Program-made: the position numbers and the translations under genes
NCBI GenBank assembly: GCA_028714035.1
Contig: JAQTNA010000033.1
Span: 1-52,920 of the forward strand
Source: Rhodocyclaceae bacterium
GTDB lineage: Bacteria; Pseudomonadota; Gammaproteobacteria; Burkholderiales; Rhodocyclaceae
DNA length: 52,920 bases
Direction of reading: 5' to 3'
Notes under the pieces: model-generated
Told to the model about the DNA's origin: nothing
Databases searched by the model: none
What the model saw: only the letters and a program-made list of their open reading frames with translations
Shown: positions 17,714 to 24,769 of the stretch, piece after piece
How positions within the stretch are numbered: the first letter of the stretch is position 1
Layout: every line of letters starts with the position of its first letter

Positions 17714-18232
17714 TCAAATCACTTCCAGCAGTTTCGTGCGCAGGGACTCTGCCTCGCGGCGGCCGTCCCGGGAACTGACCATGGCCTGGTACCATTCGTC
17801 AAACACGGCGCGCAGGCCTTCGTGGCCCTCGGCGGTTTCAATGCGGGTGAGCAGGGAACTGGCGCCCAGGGAACCGACGAAGACATTGAGGGTGTTGGCC
17901 ATGAAGTTCCGGGCCTTGTCCAGCTTGGATGGGTCGCCGGACTGGATGACCAGGGGCCGGAAGGCGGTGATGGCGGGCAGGGGGTGATCCGGGGCCGCCC
18001 GGGTCTGGCCGGACCGCTCGTCCTTCAGGGCGGTCATGGCGATGTAGCCCTCTTCTTCCAGCATGCCCAGGGTGTGGGTCAGGTCATCCGCAGCCAGCAT
18101 GCCGCGCAGTTCGTCCACCGTCCGTCGTCCATCTACCATGATGAGCACCCGGCGCACCCGTGGCGAGAGGCCGCCGCTTCGGGTTTCCACCTCAGTCTGT
18201 CCCTTTTGGGTCTTGGCGAAAACCACGGCCAT
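17714..18232 (-). CDS. Conserved hypothetical protein, possible winged-helix N-terminus
   Basis: 172 residues, cytoplasmic. I do not recognise a named family. The first 80 residues (KGQTEVETRSGGLSPRVRRV, LIMVDGRRTVDELRGMLAAD, LGMLEEEGYIAM) have the helix-helix-wing look of a short winged-helix fold found in several betaproteobacterial proteins of unknown role. The remainder is helical with no cysteines (KLDKARNFMANTLNVFVGS). AAGGAGA seven bases upstream of the ATG supports the start. The gene is divergent from the cytochrome operon, whose promoter it may share space with; regulation of these genes is conceivable but unproven. Confidence 0.7.
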   Translation of the reverse strand: MAVVFAKTQKGQTEVETRSGGLSPRVRRVLIMVDGRRTVDELRGMLAADDLTHTLGMLEEEGYIAMTALKDERSGQTRAAPDHPLPAITAFRPLVIQSGDPSKLDKARNFMANTLNVFVGSLGASSLLTRIETAEGHEGLRAVFDEWYQAMVSSRDGRREAESLRTKLLEVI

Positions 18233-18449
18233 ATCTGTTTCTCCTTCAAGGTTGCAGAGAATCGCTGGTTCGATTCACGAAGGGACGATTCTAACCCGAA
18301 GGCGGGCGATAAATAATCCCTTGGGTGTGCAAATTGATTCTGATGCGTCTGCCATTCGCCGCGGCCGGGGGCTTCCTCCGGCCTCGCGGGCTGTCGGGTT
18401 GCGCCGTTGCGATAAAACTATCTTATGTGTGTTGGCAAAAATTCGATTT
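18233..18449. other. Intergenic stretch upstream of the cytochrome promoter
   Basis: About 217 bases between the start of the hypothetical gene and the palindrome at 18450. No ORF with ribosome site, no hairpin with T-run and no repeat family is seen. It presumably contains the promoter of the minus-strand gene. Confidence 0.5.
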
Positions 18450-18495
18450 TGTAACCGATGGTTACATTTGCCATAATCGCCGGACATTATAAATA
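18450..18495 (+). promoter_or_regulatory. Promoter with perfect TGTAACC/GGTTACA operator
   Basis: TGTAACC GAT GGTTACA (18450-18466) is a perfect 7-bp inverted repeat with a 3-base spacer. Directly after it, TTGCCA (18468-18473) and TAAATA (18490-18495) at 16-base spacing make a plausible sigma-70 promoter, so a bound protein would overlap or abut the -35. The transcript would begin about 370 bases before the cytochrome gene. Confidence 0.6.
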
Positions 18496-18499
18496 CCCA

Positions 18500-18868
18500 T
18501 AGAAGGGCGCCAAGCCCGGGGCAACAAGCCCCAATGGGGTGACGGAGGAGAACCTTGCTGCCGGCGCGCAGATGCCGGGGCGGGGTGTGGAAATCGTGCC
18601 GCATGGCAGGTCCCGGGGATTCTTCCCCCGGCGTTCCCTGCGCGGGTTTGCGGACGGGTGGCGGGTCGCAGGAAACGGTCCACCGAGGCGGGGAGATGTT
18701 CTGCCTGGCTGAGGTTCGGCTCTCATCAAGACCTGAAGCGGAAAGCGGCGTGCCTTGCCATGGCCCGCACGGGTTCCGTTGTGCTCTCCAATCCATCTTC
18801 TTTGCTTGCTCCAGAGGCTTTCAAGGCTGGCTATGTGCCTGCGTGGAAACGAGAGGGAGTCGCGAGAG
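18500..18868 (+). other. Long GC-rich structured leader of the cytochrome operon
   Basis: No convincing ORF with ribosome site is present. Short stems are visible: GGGGC/GCCCC near 18516-18532, CCGGGG (18613-18618)/CCCCGG (18626-18631), and CCTGCG (18637-18642)/CGCAGG (18667-18672). I could not match it to a known riboswitch (GEMM, cobalamin, SAH, Moco or yybP-ykoY consensus features are missing). A cis-regulatory RNA is possible. Confidence 0.4.
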
Positions 18869-20548
18869 ATGGCTGAGAATCAGGGATTTTGCGGTACGAC
18901 GGAGAAGCGGAGCTTCTGGCAGCGCCTGAAGCGCCCGCCCGCCTGTTCCATACTGCGCATGATGCTCATCGGCATCATCGGCGGTATCCTGATCTGGGGC
19001 GGACTGAACATGGGCATGGAGTGGACCAACCGCACCGAGTTCTGCATCTCCTGCCACGAAATGACGATCCCCTTTGAGGATCTGAAGAAATCCATCCACT
19101 ACAAGAATCGCGCCGGCATCTCCGTCTCCTGCGCCGATTGCCACGTGGCTTCCAGCAAGAACCCCATTGACTACGGCCGCAAGCTCACCATGAAGCTGCT
19201 GGCGGCGCGGGACATCATCGGTCATCTCAGCGGTGTCGTGGATACCCCGGAGAAGTTCGAGGCTCACCGGCTGGAAATGGCGCAGCGGGTCTGGGCCCGG
19301 ATGAAGGAGACCGACTCCAGGGAGTGCCGCAACTGCCACAAGTTCGAGACCATGGACAAGACCAAGCAGAAGGATCGCTCGGTCGTGAAGCATGAAGGCG
19401 CGATAGAGGACGGCAAGACCTGTATTGATTGCCACAAGGGCATCGTGCACAAACCCGTACATCAGGGGGCCGCTCAAGCGCCCGCGCCCGAAGCGATTAC
19501 CGCGGCCGCACCAGGGGTGGCCGCCTCCGCACCGAATGCCGCGCCTGCCGCTCCCTCCGCCGCGACGGTAGCCGCTCCGAAGGGGGAGGCAGCCCCGAAG
19601 CCGGAGGCTGCTCCCAAGGTTGAAGCGGCTCCGAAGGCCGAGGCTGCTCCAAAATCGGAAACCAAGGCGGCGGCCGTCGCCGCGAGCGGCGGCATCCCCG
19701 CCCTGGACTGGAGCAAGGCACCCATGCGCAACATCAAGGTGTTCTACCCCGGCCAGGCGGCTTTCGAATGGGTGATGAACAAGCCCGACCATTCCTCGGC
19801 GGCAGACATCATCGAGAAGAAGCGCCCCTGTGCCAAGTGCCACGAAGGGGACGCCAACGAGATCGGCGAGGCCATCGTCGCGGGCAAGCCGGTGGGGGTT
19901 TCCAAGACCGTGCAGGAACCGAATCCGCCCGTGGGCAAGGCCGGCTATGTCCCGGTGGGTTTCCAGGCCATCCACGACGGCAGCAAGATCTATTTCCGCT
20001 TCGAATGGCAGGCCCAGAAGGCCGCGGACGGCAAGAAGATGGACCCGAAGAACGAGGTCAAGCTGACCATGATGTTCGATGGCGGCGGCACCGTGCCGGG
20101 CGCGGAGATCAATGGCTGCTGGGTCACCTGCCACAAGGATCTGCGCACCATGAAGGAGGCCAAGGACGAAAAGAAGACCAAGTACATCGAGGGCGCCGAC
20201 CTGGCTTCGGGCAAGTTCATGGACTTGATCCAGTTCCGTAGCGGCAAGGGCGAAAAGCCGGTGGATGGCTATGTGGCCGACTCGCGCCAGATGCAGGGCG
20301 GCAAGGGACTGGTGGCGGCCGAGGGCAAGAAGGAAGGCAACAAGTGGGTGGTCATCTTCGCGCGCAACCTGGCCGGCGGCGGCAAGGGCGACCACGTCAT
20401 CGAGGCCGGCAAGACCTACTACTTCGGCTTTGCCATCCACGAAGACTACTCCGCCGCCCGCTACCATTTCGTGTCCCTGGGCTACCAGTTCGGCCTGGAC
20501 AAGCCCGTGGAGGGCGTCAAGAATTACTACAATGTCGTGAAGCAGTAA
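18869..20548 (+). CDS. NapC/NirT-type tetraheme domain fused to a DMSO-reductase-type heme-binding domain
   Basis: 559 residues. One membrane helix (MMLIGIIGGILIWGGLNMGM, about 31-50) anchors a NapC/NirT-like module with four CXXCH sites: Cys59, Cys88, Cys153, Cys185. NapC relatives pass electrons between the quinone pool and periplasmic cytochromes. A low-complexity Ala/Pro/Lys/Glu linker follows (about 200-275; repeated PKxEAAPK). The C-terminal domain has one more CXXCH (Cys321) and a CX3CH (Cys417-His422), and resembles the ethylbenzene dehydrogenase/cytochrome c-552-type heme-binding domain. So up to six hemes. The ATG at 18869 follows GAGAGGGAG. First gene of an operon with a diheme cytochrome and FccB; a membrane electron conduit for sulfide oxidation is inferred. 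Confidence 0.88.
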   Translation: MAENQGFCGTTEKRSFWQRLKRPPACSILRMMLIGIIGGILIWGGLNMGMEWTNRTEFCISCHEMTIPFEDLKKSIHYKNRAGISVSCADCHVASSKNPIDYGRKLTMKLLAARDIIGHLSGVVDTPEKFEAHRLEMAQRVWARMKETDSRECRNCHKFETMDKTKQKDRSVVKHEGAIEDGKTCIDCHKGIVHKPVHQGAAQAPAPEAITAAAPGVAASAPNAAPAAPSAATVAAPKGEAAPKPEAAPKVEAAPKAEAAPKSETKAAAVAASGGIPALDWSKAPMRNIKVFYPGQAAFEWVMNKPDHSSAADIIEKKRPCAKCHEGDANEIGEAIVAGKPVGVSKTVQEPNPPVGKAGYVPVGFQAIHDGSKIYFRFEWQAQKAADGKKMDPKNEVKLTMMFDGGGTVPGAEINGCWVTCHKDLRTMKEAKDEKKTKYIEGADLASGKFMDLIQFRSGKGEKPVDGYVADSRQMQGGKGLVAAEGKKEGNKWVVIFARNLAGGGKGDHVIEAGKTYYFGFAIHEDYSAARYHFVSLGYQFGLDKPVEGVKNYYNVVKQ

Positions 20549-20616
20549 CGGCAAAACCGCGAGGCGGCCGCGAGAGCCGCCGATGTTCTTTCCAACCAAT
20601 GCTGGAGGAAATGAGT

Positions 20617-21267
20617 ATGGGGAAAATGAGAAGTAGGGGAGTGTCCTGCGCGCTGCTGACCAGTGGCTTGCTGCTGGCCGCCGCCGGTGCGCAGGCGGGT
20701 GCGTCCACGCCGGCCATGCTGTCCAACGCCTGTGCCGGGTGCCATGGTACTCACGGCGAAAGCGCGGGTCCGAGCATGCCGAGTCTGGCGGGCCAGTCCA
20801 AGGCCGCCATCGTGACGGCCATGAAGGAGTTCAAGGGTATCCCGAAGAAGGATGCCGAGGGCAAGCCGGTGCTGGACAAGGATGGCAAGCCCGTCCTCGA
20901 AACCCGCACCTCCACCGTCATGGGGCGCCTGGCCAAGGGTTATACGGATGCCGAGATCGAGGCCATGGGCGATTTCTTCGCCGGCCAGAAGCACCACTCA
21001 CCGGCCCAGGCGGTGGACAAGGCCAAGGTCGCCAAGGGCGCCGAGCTTCAGGAAAAGCACTGCATCCGTTGCCACGTGGAAGACGGCAAGGAAGGCAAGG
21101 ACAATTCCCCGATCATGGCCGGCCAGTGGCTGAAGTACCTCCAGGTCCAGATGGATCTCTATACCGGAGGCCAGCGCAAGATGAGCGAAAAGATGGCGGA
21201 GAAGGTCAAGCCTCTTTCCAAGGAAGAACTGGACGCCGTGCTCCATTTCTATGCCAGCGTGAAGTGA
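20617..21267 (+). CDS. Periplasmic diheme cytochrome c (c4/FccA-like)
   Basis: 216 residues with a Sec signal peptide (CALLTSGLLLAAAGAQAGA). Two class I cytochrome domains: CAGCH at 39-43 (SNACAGCHGTHGESAGPSMP, c4-like) and CIRCH at 149-153. The first domain contains an insertion with a short repeat (GKPVLDKDGKPVLETR). Position just before fccB, 14 bases apart, suits the cytochrome subunit of flavocytochrome c sulfide dehydrogenase. The ATG at 20617 is chosen because GGAGG lies 8 bases upstream; an ATG at 20611 is too close to this site. Confidence 0.88.
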   Translation: MGKMRSRGVSCALLTSGLLLAAAGAQAGASTPAMLSNACAGCHGTHGESAGPSMPSLAGQSKAAIVTAMKEFKGIPKKDAEGKPVLDKDGKPVLETRTSTVMGRLAKGYTDAEIEAMGDFFAGQKHHSPAQAVDKAKVAKGAELQEKHCIRCHVEDGKEGKDNSPIMAGQWLKYLQVQMDLYTGGQRKMSEKMAEKVKPLSKEELDAVLHFYASVK

Positions 21268-21281
21268 GGGAGGACAAGAAT

Positions 21282-22562
21282 ATGACCCTGGACCGCAGAA
21301 GTTTCCTGAAATTCCTGGGCGCCGGCGTGGGCGCAGCAGGTGCCCCCATGATTTCCCGTGCCGCCGATTTCATGCCCAAGAAGGGGCGCCGCGTCGTGGT
21401 GGTGGGGGGCGGCTACGGCGGCACCATCGCCGCCAAGTACATCCGCATGATGGATGCGAGCATCGAGGTGGTGCTGATCGAGCGCAACAAGCAGTTCATC
21501 TCCTGCCCATTCAGCAACTACTACATCGGCGGCCTGATTTCCGACTTGGCACCCCTGACCATCGGATACGACAAGCTCACCGCCAACCACGGCATCAAGC
21601 TGGTCCATGCCGAAGTCACCGGCATTGACCCGGCGGCCAAGGTGGTGGCCACGGCCAACGGCAATATCGCCTACGACCGGCTGATCGTCTCGCCGGGTGT
21701 GGAATTTCGCACCTCCGAGATCGAGGGCTACGACGACAAGACCGACCAGGCCATTCCCCATGCCTGGAAGGCCGGGGAGCAGACCATCCTGCTCCGGAAA
21801 CAATTGGAGGCCATGAAGGACGGCGGCACGGTCATCGTCAGCATGCCGCTCGTGCCCTATCGTTGCCCGCCCGGACCCTACGAGCGCGTCTCCCTGATCG
21901 CCCATTACCTCAAGCAGCACAAGCCCAAGTCCAAGGTGTTCCTGCTGGACGCCAACTCGGACGTGGTGGCCAAGAAGCCCCTGTTCATGAAGGCCTGGAA
22001 GGAACAGTACGCCGGGATCATGGAGTACGTGCCGTCCAAGAAGGTCACCAAGGTGGATGCTGCCACCAAGACCCTGTTTGTCGAGGGCCTGGAAGATCAC
22101 AAGGGCGACGTGGTGAACTTCATTCCGCCGCAGCGGGCGGGCGCCATCGCGGTCAAGGCCGGGCTGGTGGAGGCGGGCGGCAACTGGTGCCCGGTGAATG
22201 CCACCACCTTCGAGTCGACCCTGCACAAGGATATCCACGTCATCGGCGATTCCTGCCTCGCGGGTGCCATGCCCAAGTCGGGCTATTCGGCGAACTCCCA
22301 GGCCAAGGTCTGTGCCACCAACGTGGTGGCCCTGATGAACGGCAAGGAGACCGTGGATCTGTCCGGCATCAACGTGTGCTACAGCGCGATCAATGATCAC
22401 GAGTCCATCAGCGTCGCCGGGGTGTACAAGGTGGCCGAGGGCAAGATCATCGCCGTGCCCAATTCCGGTGGCATTTCGCCGGTGGACTTCTCCCAGACCC
22501 GGCTGGAACATCTCTACGCGGAGAGCTGGCTGAAGAACATCCTGACGGAGATGTCTTCCTGA
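21282..22562 (+). CDS. fccB: Flavocytochrome c sulfide dehydrogenase, flavoprotein subunit
   Basis: 426 residues. It oxidises sulfide in the periplasm and passes electrons to the diheme cytochrome. The N-terminus has a twin-arginine signal (LDRRSFLKFLGAG), for export with FAD bound. Features: FAD motif VVVVGGGYGGTIAAKYIR; Cys75 in FISCPFSNYYIGG, the position of the covalent flavin cysteine; Cys195 in YRCPPGPYERVS, and a further cysteine at 325 (GDSCLAGAMPKSGYSANSQ), candidates for the redox disulfide; C-terminal FCSD segment with VYKVAEGKI...SGGISPVDFS. GGGAGGA precedes the ATG. An intrinsic terminator follows. Confidence 0.93.
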   Translation: MTLDRRSFLKFLGAGVGAAGAPMISRAADFMPKKGRRVVVVGGGYGGTIAAKYIRMMDASIEVVLIERNKQFISCPFSNYYIGGLISDLAPLTIGYDKLTANHGIKLVHAEVTGIDPAAKVVATANGNIAYDRLIVSPGVEFRTSEIEGYDDKTDQAIPHAWKAGEQTILLRKQLEAMKDGGTVIVSMPLVPYRCPPGPYERVSLIAHYLKQHKPKSKVFLLDANSDVVAKKPLFMKAWKEQYAGIMEYVPSKKVTKVDAATKTLFVEGLEDHKGDVVNFIPPQRAGAIAVKAGLVEAGGNWCPVNATTFESTLHKDIHVIGDSCLAGAMPKSGYSANSQAKVCATNVVALMNGKETVDLSGINVCYSAINDHESISVAGVYKVAEGKIIAVPNSGGISPVDFSQTRLEHLYAESWLKNILTEMSS

Positions 22563-22585
22563 GTGAAGGGGTAAGCGGGAAATGA

Positions 22586-22615
22586 ACGGGCCGCCCGAGG
22601 GCGGCCCGTTTTTTT
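22586..22615 (+). terminator. Intrinsic terminator of the cytochrome/fccB operon
   Basis: ACGGGCCGCCC GAG GGCGGCCCGT, a 10-11 bp GC-rich stem with a three-base loop, followed by seven T. One of the clearest terminators in the window. Confidence 0.95.
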
Positions 22616-22624
22616 CGGGGTTTT

Positions 22625-22689
22625 GTCGGGCTGAAGCCCGACCTACCAGACTGGTGCGCTCGTTACCGTAGGTCGGGCTTCAGCCCGAC
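22625..22689. repeat. Paired GTAGGTCGGG-type palindromic repeat
   Basis: GTCGGGCTGAAGCCCGACC with outer CCTAC, then, 20 bases on, GTAGGTCGGGCTTCAGCCCG in inverted arrangement. It ends three bases before the queD stop codon, between convergent fccB and queD. Confidence 0.85.
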
Positions 22690-22692
22690 ATG

Positions 22693-23151
22693 TCAGTCGT
22701 CGGCGTTTTCGTCCCGAAGTGCATCCGCCCAGCAGTTGGGGGTCTCGAAGAGGCGAACCCGCTCCAGGCGCAGTTGGTTGCCGTAGGTGTCCCGGTAGGC
22801 GGCGTCCAGGATGTCAAAGGCGATGCGCGCCAGATTCTCCGCCGTGGGCACCTCATCCAGCACCACCGTCTTGTGGTCGGGCATGGATTGCAGGAACTGC
22901 ACGACCTGGACATCGGCACGCCAGGCCAGGAAGGCGTGGTCCCAGGCATCCACCACATGGGCGCGGGCGATGGCCTTGACCTCGGAAAAATCCATGACCA
23001 TGCCGTTGGCGGGCGAGCCATCCTGACGGATGATGTCGCCGGACAGGGTCACCTCCAGGGCATAGCGATGGCCGTGCAGGTGGCGGCACTGGCTGCGGTG
23101 GTCCGGGATGCGGTGACCCGCGTCAAATTCAAGGCGGCGCGTGATGCGCAT
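22693..23151 (-). CDS. queD: 6-carboxytetrahydropterin synthase (QueD)
   Basis: 152 residues of the 6-pyruvoyl-tetrahydropterin synthase fold, which converts dihydroneopterin triphosphate to 6-carboxytetrahydropterin on the way to queuosine. Zinc ligands are visible as His13 (FDAGHRIP), His26 and His28 (HLHGH); the catalytic Cys is Cys22 (QCRHLHGH). Further motifs are GMVMDFSEVKAI, WDHAFL and PTAENLA. No ribosome site is obvious. queC and queE are not adjacent; the divergent radical SAM gene is not a clear QueE. Confidence 0.95.
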   Translation of the reverse strand: MRITRRLEFDAGHRIPDHRSQCRHLHGHRYALEVTLSGDIIRQDGSPANGMVMDFSEVKAIARAHVVDAWDHAFLAWRADVQVVQFLQSMPDHKTVVLDEVPTAENLARIAFDILDAAYRDTYGNQLRLERVRLFETPNCWADALRDENADD

Positions 23152-23220
23152 GGGGGTAGGGGATTAGGTGATTTGGGCGGCAGATTATAACATCGGGGCT
23201 TTGATGTCAGACCCTGGCCC

Positions 23221-23250
23221 GTAGGGTGGGCAAAGCGTAGCGTGCCCACC
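23221..23250. repeat. GTAGGGTGGGCA...TGCCCACC palindromic repeat
   Basis: GGTGGGCA pairs with TGCCCACC around AAGCGTAGCG. This is a second palindromic family, distinct in sequence from the GTAGGTCGGG type. It lies between divergent queD and the radical SAM gene. Confidence 0.75.
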
Positions 23251-23268
23251 GTTCCCTAGCCTCTTGCC

Positions 23269-24111
23269 ATGCCTTCAAACGCGCTAGCGATAAACGACCA
23301 CAGCCGTGATGCGGCCGGCCTGCTCTATGTATACCCGGTGGTGTCCAGGCGGGCGGGAGGGGTGTCGGTGGGGATCAACCTCAACCCGAACAATGCCTGC
23401 AACTGGCACTGCCTCTATTGCCAGGTGCCGGACCTGGTAAGAGGCACGGCGCCGCCGATTGACCTGGGGCGTCTTGAAACCGAACTGCGCGGTTTCCTCG
23501 GGGAACTCCTGCACGGGGATTTCATGCGCTTGCGGGTGCCGGAAGGCATGCGGCGCATCGTGGATCTGGCCTTTTCCGGCAACGGCGAGCCCACCAGCGC
23601 CAGGGAGTTTCCGGAAGCGGTGGCGCGGGTCGCCCTCGTGATGCGCGAAATGAACCTGGACGTGCCGGTGCGGCTGATCACCAACGGCAGCCTGGTGGAC
23701 CGGCCGGCTGTCCGGCGCGGACTGGCTCTGCTGGCGCGCTGCGGCGGCGAGGTCTGGTTCAAGGTGGATGCGGGCAGCGCCAGTCGGGCGTCTGCGATCA
23801 ACGGTGTGCGCCTGGATCCGAAAACGGTGGCGCGGCGACTGGGTATGTGCGCCGGACTCTGCGCCACCTGGGTGCAGACCTGCGTCTTCGCCCTGGACGG
23901 CCAGGCTCCGCGGGACGTCGAGGTGGACGCCTACCTGGCTATCCTGGCGGGCGCCGGCATTCCCGCGCTCAAGGGCGTCCTGCTCTACGGACTTGCCCGC
24001 CCTTCCATGCAGGCCGGGGCCGAACGGCTCTCCGTCTTGTCCGGGGCGGACATGGAACGGATTGCGAGTCGCATAAAGGAAAAGGGACTGGCGGTGAGGC
24101 TCAGTCCCTGA
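23269..24111 (+). CDS. Radical SAM protein of unknown function
   Basis: 280 residues. The radical SAM cluster motif CX3CX2C is seen in NPNNACNWHCLYCQVPDL (about residues 45-52), followed by the GNGEPT segment (FSGNGEPTS) typical of SAM binding and VRLITNGSL. The general form resembles the COG0731-type Fe-S oxidoreductases. It lacks the short QueE architecture although it lies opposite queD. Extra cysteines occur in the second half (LARCGGEVWFK, RLGMCAGLCATWVQTC), possibly for an auxiliary cluster. No ribosome site is visible at the ATG. Substrate unknown. Confidence 0.82.
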   Translation: MPSNALAINDHSRDAAGLLYVYPVVSRRAGGVSVGINLNPNNACNWHCLYCQVPDLVRGTAPPIDLGRLETELRGFLGELLHGDFMRLRVPEGMRRIVDLAFSGNGEPTSAREFPEAVARVALVMREMNLDVPVRLITNGSLVDRPAVRRGLALLARCGGEVWFKVDAGSASRASAINGVRLDPKTVARRLGMCAGLCATWVQTCVFALDGQAPRDVEVDAYLAILAGAGIPALKGVLLYGLARPSMQAGAERLSVLSGADMERIASRIKEKGLAVRLSP

Positions 24112-24135
24112 ATTTTCCGAGCCTTTGCGTTGCGC

Positions 24136-24432
24136 TCAGGCTGCCTTCTTCTGCTTGGTGCGGGCCGCCTTCTTCAGGGTCTTGTACAGGTCCGGATCGC
24201 TGGCCTTCAGGTATTCCACCACCTCGATGTCGTCCTTCCGGATCTTGGCGATGTCCACTTGTTCCACGTGCACCAGGCGCAGCAGGGTTTGCACCGGGCG
24301 CGGCATGTTGCGGCCGCTCTCGTAGCGGGAACCACCGCTCTGGGTCACGCCAATCTTGGACCAGAACTGGGATTGGTTCAGGCCGAGTTTGCGCCGGATT
24401 TCACGGGCGTCAATTTTTTCGATGGTCTTCAT
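24136..24432 (-). CDS. Small helix-turn-helix (XRE/antitoxin-like) protein
   Basis: 98 residues. A lambda-repressor-like HTH is seen in REIRRKLGLNQSQFWSKIGV and TQSGGSRYESGRNMPRPVQT. The C-terminus is basic (KTLKKAARTKQKKAA). This type resembles HTH proteins of betaproteobacteria of unknown target, and the antitoxin-type HTH fold, but no toxin gene is next to it. ATG 24432 is chosen over one 15 codons upstream because AGAGG lies about eight bases before it. A good promoter lies at 24583-24612 and a perfect 20-bp palindrome lies between promoter and gene, suggesting autoregulation. Confidence 0.8.
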   Translation of the reverse strand: MKTIEKIDAREIRRKLGLNQSQFWSKIGVTQSGGSRYESGRNMPRPVQTLLRLVHVEQVDIAKIRKDDIEVVEYLKASDPDLYKTLKKAARTKQKKAA

Positions 24433-24536
24433 GGGTAAAACCTCTCTTGGGTTGAAGGAGTGGGGCTGTCTTTTCATCTGCCAAACCCCGTGGCATGTGT
24501 GGAAGCGTCTGTCCTACATGGCCTACCGGCTGCACG

Positions 24537-24556
24537 GCGGAAAAATATTTTTCCGC
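24537..24556. promoter_or_regulatory. Perfect 20-bp palindrome in the HTH gene leader
   Basis: GCGGAAAAATATTTTTCCGC is its own reverse complement. It lies between the predicted promoter and the HTH gene, about 105 bases before the start codon. As RNA it could fold, but with no unpaired loop, so a DNA operator is more likely. Confidence 0.55.
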
Positions 24557-24582
24557 TTACTACTAAGGTTATAAGCGTACGT

Positions 24583-24612
24583 ATTGTAGTCGCATATTCT
24601 GGGCGAATGCAA
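24583..24612 (-). promoter_or_regulatory. Sigma-70 promoter of the HTH gene
   Basis: On the minus strand TTGCAT (24607-24612) and TACAAT (24583-24588) are separated by 18 bases. Within the 337-base gap 24433-24769 this and the palindromes at 24537-24556 and 24727-24743 are the only features seen. Confidence 0.6.
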
Positions 24613-24726
24613 TGCTAGATTGCAAAAAAGTTTGACAAATCGCACAGGTGGGGCAAGGCAAATCCTGCCCGAAAACAGCTCTCGATCTGTCATAAACGCG
24701 GGCACGCGCCTGTCAACGGCACAAAT

Positions 24727-24743
24727 GGGTTAAAATTTAACCC
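24727..24743 (+). promoter_or_regulatory. Palindrome over the probable lysC -10 region
   Basis: GGGTTAAAATTTAACCC is an 8-bp inverted repeat around one central base. It contains TAAAAT, a plausible -10, 27 bases before the lysC ATG. Either a repressor site or a coincidence of an AT-rich -10. Confidence 0.4.
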
Positions 24744-24769
24744 TTTCGTAATCAACGCTTCGAGACGGT

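Noticed and set aside
18755..18868. 38-codon upstream extension of the multiheme cytochrome
   Set aside because: Not like a NapC N-terminus; ATG 18869 has a purine-rich ribosome site and gives a normal short cytoplasmic end before the helix.
18500..18868. Known riboswitch (GEMM, cobalamin, SAH, Moco, yybP-ykoY)
   Set aside because: Conserved core strings of these classes were not found; the region is kept only as an unexplained leader.
23269..24111. QueE (7-carboxy-7-deazaguanine synthase) beside queD
   Set aside because: Although it has CX3CX2C, the length, the GNGEPT motif and the extra cysteines do not match QueE.
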